A stretch of 15,036 nt of DNA from Bacteroidales bacterium (GTDB lineage Bacteria > Bacteroidota > Bacteroidia > Bacteroidales > UBA932). Below are positions 14,926-15,036 of this stretch, piece by piece (position 1 is the stretch's first letter; every line of letters starts with the position of its first letter). The position numbers were made by a program, and so were the translations under genes. Location: contig JAHHQQ010000037.1 of NCBI GenBank assembly GCA_020026275.1, forward strand, positions 1-15,036, written 5' to 3'. The notes beneath the pieces are model-generated. The model saw nothing but the letters and a program-made list of their open reading frames with translations. It was not told where the DNA came from and ran no database searches.

Positions 14926-15036
14926 TGGATGGACAATAAGTAAAGTGCAATTGTGATAATGTCAAACTGACGTCATACAATGAACATATTATATATATGT
15001 AGGAATTTCCATGCAATGAGGCCCTTCCAGAGGGGT
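14926..15036. other. Non-coding right edge
   Basis: I see no gene here. The stretch contains the 8-base palindrome TGACGTCA (14968-14975) and an AT-rich inverted repeat acatat/atatgt (14984-14989/14995-15000). A short CCCT/AGGG hairpin near the right edge may be part of a structure cut by the window end. None can be tied to a gene in view. Confidence 0.4.

Noticed and set aside
14968..14975. TGACGTCA palindrome as an operator
   Set aside because: A single 8-base palindrome with no second copy and no gene close by is within chance expectation. It is noted only as part of the non-coding edge.

Overview
The window comes from the chromosome of a Bacteroidota bacterium, most likely order Bacteroidales. 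Three things point there. The F1Fo ATP synthase genes run beta-epsilon-a-c-b-delta-alpha-gamma, with beta and epsilon at the head of the cluster. No gene has a recognisable Shine-Dalgarno sequence. Putative promoters fit the Bacteroidota pattern TTTG, a 19-20 base spacer, then TAnnTTTG. I cannot fix the genus. Every complete gene lies on the minus strand, so transcription runs right to left.

Right to left: about 275 non-coding bases hold an enolase promoter, short repeats and a weak sigma-54-like match. Then come enolase (eno) and its terminator, and the ATP synthase cluster atpD-atpC-atpB-atpE-atpF-atpH-atpA-atpG, tightly packed with coupled starts. A GH171/NamZ-type (formerly DUF1343) lipoprotein follows only 27 bases after atpG and looks co-transcribed with it. 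A strong hairpin ends that unit. Next is a GH3 beta-glucosidase-type lipoprotein with its own promoter. Last is a two-gene membrane unit, an NfeD-like OB-fold protein and a flotillin (SPFH protein), closed by a clean intrinsic terminator.

The leftmost 300 bases are a plus-strand C-terminal piece of an IS1182-type DDE transposase that continues off the left edge. Between it and the flotillin terminator sits a GC-rich element of about 130 bases (91 of 130 are G or C) that folds into nested stems and has no assigned function.

Functionally this is mostly a housekeeping block: glycolysis, ATP synthesis, envelope glycan hydrolysis and a membrane-microdomain scaffold. The least ordinary signals are non-coding. 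One is the GC-rich nested hairpin beside the transposase remnant. The other, between the GH3 and NamZ genes, is a sigma-54-like promoter on the plus strand followed about 90 bases later by a terminator whose better U-tract is also on the plus strand, which could define a small RNA. No defence system, CRISPR array or new multi-gene system is visible. No gene-free stretch exceeds 300 bases.
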